Below, one piece after another: positions 6,613 to 9,167 of a stretch of DNA of 9,167 nucleotides (the first letter of the stretch is position 1; each line of letters begins with the position of its first letter). The DNA is from Phyllobacteriaceae bacterium (GTDB taxonomy: Bacteria; Pseudomonadota; Alphaproteobacteria; Rhizobiales; Rhizobiaceae), in assembly GCA_024645155.1 (NCBI GenBank), contig JAHEGF010000125.1, positions 1 to 9,167 of the forward strand. The letters are read 5' to 3'. Under the pieces are notes generated by a model. That model saw only the letters and a list, made by a program, of their open reading frames with translations, did not search any database and had not been told where the DNA came from. The position numbers were made by a program, and so were the translations under genes.

Positions 6613-7523
6613 AACGCGCTTACGCTGTCTATGATGTGTTCACCGACAAACCGCTGTCCGGCAATCCACTGGCGGTGGTGTTTGAGAGTGAAGGTCTCGA
6701 TACCGGCGCGATGCAGGCCATTGCGGGGGAATTCAACCTGTCGGAGACCGTGTTCATCGGTGATCCGGAAGATGCTGCCCACACGGCAGCCCTTCGGATA
6801 TTCACGCCGAGATTTGAACTGCCGTTTGCAGGACATCCGACGGTAGGCGCAGCGATTGCCATTGCCGAGCAGCGGTACGGCGGCTCGGGAACACCGGATG
6901 CGGCGCTGTTTGTGCTCGAGGAAAAGGTCGGACCTGTGCGCACGGCGGTCGGACGCCTGAACGGCAATTTGTTTGCCGAGTTCGACCTTCCCAAACTTCC
7001 TGAACCATTGGTTTTTGAAGCTGAAAAGGAACAGGTCGCGGCGGCACTCGGACTTGAGCCGATTGAACTGGGATTTGAAAATCACGCGGTCAGCATGTGG
7101 AACGCCGGCGTGCCATATGTGACCATTCCGGTGCACGGGCTTGAAGCCATCGGACGCGCAGCGCTGAACACCGAAAGGTGGCTTGGCCTGTTTGCAAAGG
7201 ACCCGCACGCGGCCCCTTCGCCTTATGTCTATTGCCGCGACACAGTCAATCACGATTGCGCGTTTCATGCGCGGATGTTTGCGCCCCATCACGGCATCGC
7301 CGAAGATCCGGCGACAGGCTCGGCGGTCGCTGCATTTGCCGGTGCGATCGCCTATTTCGACGAACCCGTCGACGGCCCGTCGCAGTGGCTCATCGAGCAG
7401 GGGCTAGAAATGGGCCGCCCGTCGCGCATTCGCCTCGAGATGGATATTGGCGCGGGCGTCATCGAGGCCGCGCGTATTGGCGGAAGCGCAGTCTGCGTGG
7501 CGGCCGGCCACCTGTTAGCGTAG
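6609..7523 (+). CDS. PhzF-family isomerase/epimerase-like protein
   Basis: A 304-residue member of the PhzF/diaminopimelate-epimerase-fold family, full length with both pseudo-symmetric halves. Motifs: VYDVFTDKPLSGNPLAVV (7-24), FNLSETVFI (42-50) with the catalytic-type acid E46, RIFTPRFELPFAGHPTVGAA (63-82), and MFAPHHGIAEDPATGSAVAAF (223-243) with the DPATGS loop. E46 is the residue that acts as general acid/base in true PhzF, so the enzyme is probably active, but no phenazine genes are nearby and most family members have unknown substrates. I set the start at GTG 6609: GGAG at 6597-6600 is 8 nt upstream, the protein then begins KRAYAVYDVFT as family members do, and GTGA overlaps the NUDIX stop. 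An earlier in-frame ATG at 6561 only reads back into the NUDIX gene. Last gene of the three-gene unit; no convincing terminator follows. Confidence 0.95.
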   Translation: MKRAYAVYDVFTDKPLSGNPLAVVFESEGLDTGAMQAIAGEFNLSETVFIGDPEDAAHTAALRIFTPRFELPFAGHPTVGAAIAIAEQRYGGSGTPDAALFVLEEKVGPVRTAVGRLNGNLFAEFDLPKLPEPLVFEAEKEQVAAALGLEPIELGFENHAVSMWNAGVPYVTIPVHGLEAIGRAALNTERWLGLFAKDPHAAPSPYVYCRDTVNHDCAFHARMFAPHHGIAEDPATGSAVAAFAGAIAYFDEPVDGPSQWLIEQGLEMGRPSRIRLEMDIGAGVIEAARIGGSAVCVAAGHLLA

Positions 7524-7585
7524 CCGGATGTTTCATGGCGCCTCCGGCATGGCGGCAAAGACTTGCCAGTACTGATCGGGACGGC

Positions 7586-7614
7586 TGGACACAGGCAGGC
7601 ATCATCGCTATATG
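7586..7614 (+). promoter_or_regulatory. Sigma-70-like promoter of the tRNA-Lys gene
   Basis: TGGACA (7586-7591, five of six matches to TTGACA), a 17-nt spacer and TATATG (7609-7614, four of six matches). The predicted start of transcription near 7621 is about 20 nt before the mature tRNA 5' end, a normal leader length. Confidence 0.65.
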
Positions 7615-7641
7615 GCCACAGTTGCGCCTAACGGCAGCGAC

Positions 7642-7717
<76 letters not shown>

Positions 7718-7874
7718 ATGATTTCAACGGCTTATTTAAGCACCCGTCGTCCCTTAGTCTCTTGTTAGTCGCACCTTTGGTGGGCGTTTGATCGCGTTTT
7801 TAAGCGGTGTGTGACTAGGTAGTGAAACATACCCGATCAAAGGATGAGTCGTGACAACCTGAACGACGTTGTCG

Positions 7875-8246
7875 TCAAACCCGACTTGCGGCGATCTCCG
7901 ACTTTGGGGTCGAGGTGATGGAACTAACCTTCCGCTCAACCTCCTGCATAGTCGCAGCCGGTCGGTTAATCTCAGACATCTTCACAGTCATCTCGGGACC
8001 GTAGCGCGTAACCAGATACTCTCGTGTTTCAGCAAGCGTATGGAGATGCGATATGGTTCCCTTTTTAAGGTGCAGTCCTCTCGTGATAGCGGCGTCGGTC
8101 CGTTTGGAAAAATCATGTTGCAGGCCGCGAATTTCAGCCGCTTTCATGCCTTTAGCGTGGAGAAATGCATTTAGGAAAAGCTCGATGGTGTGCAGCGAAA
8201 CCAAACGAAACGGCGCTCGGCTCTCCGGTTTGCCGCGCTTGCTCAT
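7875..8246 (-). CDS. HEPN-domain protein, 5' end damaged or mis-started
   Basis: 123 residues from the first available ATG. The core is a HEPN-type helical domain: FRLVSLHTIELFLNAFLHAKGM (13-34) with an RxxxxH motif (R14 to H19), GLQHDFSKRTDAAITRGL (41-58), HLHTLAETREYLVTRYGPE (67-85), and a C-terminal helix MQEVERKVSS. In HEPN proteins RX4-6H can form an RNase active site, and many act as toxins or RNA-linked defence factors, usually with a nucleotidyltransferase or other partner; none is seen adjacent. Homologous-looking sequence continues upstream in the same frame for 22 codons (8247-8312: IWRLACQYHEAASLLQP before the ATG), the part that should be the first HEPN helix, but a TAG at 8313-8315 cuts it off and no ATG, GTG or TTG lies in between. 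The gene probably lost its start, or is read from the shorter ATG without a Shine-Dalgarno. Domain call is firm; function and activity are not. Confidence 0.72.
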   Translation of the reverse strand: MSKRGKPESRAPFRLVSLHTIELFLNAFLHAKGMKAAEIRGLQHDFSKRTDAAITRGLHLKKGTISHLHTLAETREYLVTRYGPEMTVKMSEINRPAATMQEVERKVSSITSTPKSEIAASRV

Positions 8247-8338
8247 TGGCTGAAGGAGTGAAGCGGCTTCATGATATTGGCACGCTAACCGCCATATCTG
8301 CTCGACGTTCGCCTACTCTCCGGGATAGCCGTTGCTTT

Positions 8339-8746
8339 CTACCGAAACCGCCATGGTTCACACGCTATTCCATCATTGTCCGCGTCATGCCGGTTATAGT
8401 AGCCCGGTTGACCACGATAGGCCGGAGCAAGTCCAACTCCACGCGCGGCCGTGCAGTTTGGGGACGCCAGGAAATGCCGGAAGCGCTGACCTAGGGTCCA
8501 AGTTGGATGGCTACGAAAATTATCGTAGGCAAGATATGCCAATCCTAAGCATAGAAGTGCTGTCGAAACGTACTTTAGAAAGATCGGCCATTCGATTTGC
8601 CGCTGTCGCGCTATTACCGGCCGGGCCTTTTTGCCGCCTTCGATAACATCGAAGTTCCATTTTGATTTTGCCACGGATGTTTGCCGTCTAGGTCTCACGT
8701 CGGAAATTGGAGCTAACCAGCAGTTGGTGGGTATGGCAAGGTGCAC
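8339..8746 (-). CDS. Membrane-anchored Excalibur calcium-binding domain protein
   Basis: 135 residues from a GTG start. The order is a basic cytoplasmic N-terminus with WNFDVIEGGKK (30-40), one membrane segment (about 57-74, FLKYVSTALLCLGLAYLAY), a short linker, and a C-terminal Excalibur domain (about 95-132) with C98, the DxDxDG calcium loop D121-D123-D125-G126, and C129-E130. The two cysteines and the loop are the defining residues of the domain, which resembles a truncated EF-hand and is expected outside the membrane. The start is not settled: GTG 8746 and GTG 8698 are both in frame, the second giving a protein beginning RPRRQT, and neither has a good Shine-Dalgarno. Role unknown; such proteins are often found with thermonuclease-like or surface proteins, none of which is seen here. 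It and the HEPN gene lie on the same strand with 92 nt between. Confidence 0.78.
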   Translation of the reverse strand: MHLAIPTNCWLAPISDVRPRRQTSVAKSKWNFDVIEGGKKARPVIARQRQIEWPIFLKYVSTALLCLGLAYLAYDNFRSHPTWTLGQRFRHFLASPNCTAARGVGLAPAYRGQPGYYNRHDADNDGIACEPWRFR

Positions 8747-9167
8747 CCTGAAAACGGCCCACTTTACGTTCTGTTACACATCAGCCGCAGGTACGTCGGA
8801 TCGGTATCGGGGTGTCTGCGCCAGAACCTCTTGTCACGAGCGGTGTTTTCGCCCGGATTGTTCATTGTATGCTTGCACGTCTCGCACCCGCAGCGAAGGC
8901 CCGCTTCCCGCCCAAACCGACCAAAAACGGCGATGCGGCGAAAGTCTGAAAGTCCGCTTTGAGTTAAGCTGTCGCTCGCCACACAGGCTGATCTTGCGAT
9001 ACAATATCCGAACAGCAGACTTTCGCCGGGTATCACAATCGGGTCGGAAATGCGCGAACAATGCGGTCGGATATGACCAAAGCCAACTTTGGAAGCGGCG
9101 CAACAGGATCCTCGTTCGATTATGCGCGTTGGTTGGGCAGGATTGTGCCATCGCATATTCGGCTCGC
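8747..9167. other. 421-nt stretch with no supportable gene
   Basis: Open frames exist on both strands but none has a Shine-Dalgarno, a recognisable domain or convincing codon use. One minus-strand frame (8764-9156) ends in a segment with C-x-C-x2-C-x-H followed by a polar tail; it is not called. The stretch holds the inverted repeat at 8936-9028 and a small perfect hairpin (CCAAAG/CTTTGG, 9077-9092) without a T-tract. The window ends here, so a gene entering from the right cannot be excluded. Confidence 0.6.
8936..9028. repeat. 13-bp perfect inverted repeat flanking 67 nt
   Basis: CGGCGAAAGTCTG at 8936-8948 is the exact reverse complement of CAGACTTTCGCCG at 9016-9028. A related GAAAGTCCGC follows the left arm immediately (8948-8957 region), so the left side has a partial tandem. 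The 67 nt between the arms contain no ORF of note. This could be a small non-autonomous element, a dispersed intergenic repeat, or a structured RNA. Confidence 0.55.

Noticed and set aside
7523..7548. Hairpin GCCGGA ... TCCGGC after the PhzF gene
   Set aside because: Six base pairs with a 14-nt loop and no T-tract; too weak for a terminator call.
7530..7577. Very short plus-strand ORF between PhzF and tRNA-Lys
   Set aside because: Fifteen codons, no Shine-Dalgarno, no recognisable feature.
7602..7641. Any CRISPR array, riboswitch or replication origin in the window
   Set aside because: No regularly spaced repeats, no recognisable aptamer and no iteron or DnaA-box cluster were seen here or elsewhere in the window.
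7771..7801. Candidate tRNA terminator (CACC-TTT-GGTG followed by T5)
   Set aside because: Four-base-pair stem, and the T-run is more than 15 nt away from it.
8725..8733. Inverted 9-bp match to the tRNA 3' end (TTGGTGGGT against ACCCACCAA at 7710-7718)
   Set aside because: Too short and in the wrong orientation for an attachment-site duplication; it is compatible with chance.
8764..9156. Minus-strand 130-codon frame ending with C-x-C-x2-C-x-H and a polar tail
   Set aside because: No Shine-Dalgarno, no recognised family, uneven composition; a 33-codon ORF inside it (ATG at 8865) is equally unsupported.

Overview
The window looks like a chromosomal segment of an alphaproteobacterium, most likely Hyphomicrobiales (Rhizobiales). 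The evidence is a moderately high GC content, a rhizobial-style PdxJ (NLNAIAMLRNRR near the N-terminus), an Omp25/31-like small outer membrane barrel, a stand-alone PilZ protein, and a HEPN protein and an Excalibur protein of types I associate with rhizobia. The genus cannot be fixed by reading alone.

Layout from left to right. (1) pdxJ (31-777, +), then a 52-codon ORF with a good Shine-Dalgarno (874-1032, +). (2) On the minus strand at about 1046-1394, a recognisable ferredoxin-fold monooxygenase-like sequence that appears to have lost its proper end. It diverges from a TetR-family regulator (1607-2263, +), and a perfect 14-bp palindrome at 1584-1597 lies between them. (3) The TetR gene is followed 4 nt later by ilvC (2268-3287, +), so the two look like one operon. 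Downstream of ilvC is a diverged second copy of the last 12 codons of ilvC (3345-3380), then a strong bidirectional terminator (3416-3449) shared with a convergent outer membrane beta-barrel gene (3475-4173, -). (4) A stand-alone PilZ gene (4385-4666, +) precedes a tightly packed three-gene unit: an endonuclease/exonuclease/phosphatase-fold protein (4718-5851), a NUDIX hydrolase (5851-6612) and a PhzF-family protein (6609-7523), joined by 1-nt and 4-nt overlaps. (5) A tRNA-Lys(CUU) gene (7642-7717, +) has its own sigma-70-like promoter. (6) Beyond the tRNA the sequence becomes sparse and less orderly: a HEPN-domain gene (-) whose conserved reading frame continues upstream of any usable start, a membrane-anchored Excalibur protein (-), and about 420 nt with no supportable gene but a 13-bp inverted repeat.

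Functionally, the first 7.5 kb is housekeeping: PLP synthesis, branched-chain amino acid synthesis with a linked regulator, envelope, c-di-GMP signalling and a small hydrolase operon. The last 1.5 kb, just 3' of a tRNA gene, looks like accessory or decaying DNA. I did not find a clear, complete, previously undescribed system. The most unusual items are the second ilvC tail, the operator-bearing and possibly leaderless TetR start, and the HEPN gene with a damaged start.
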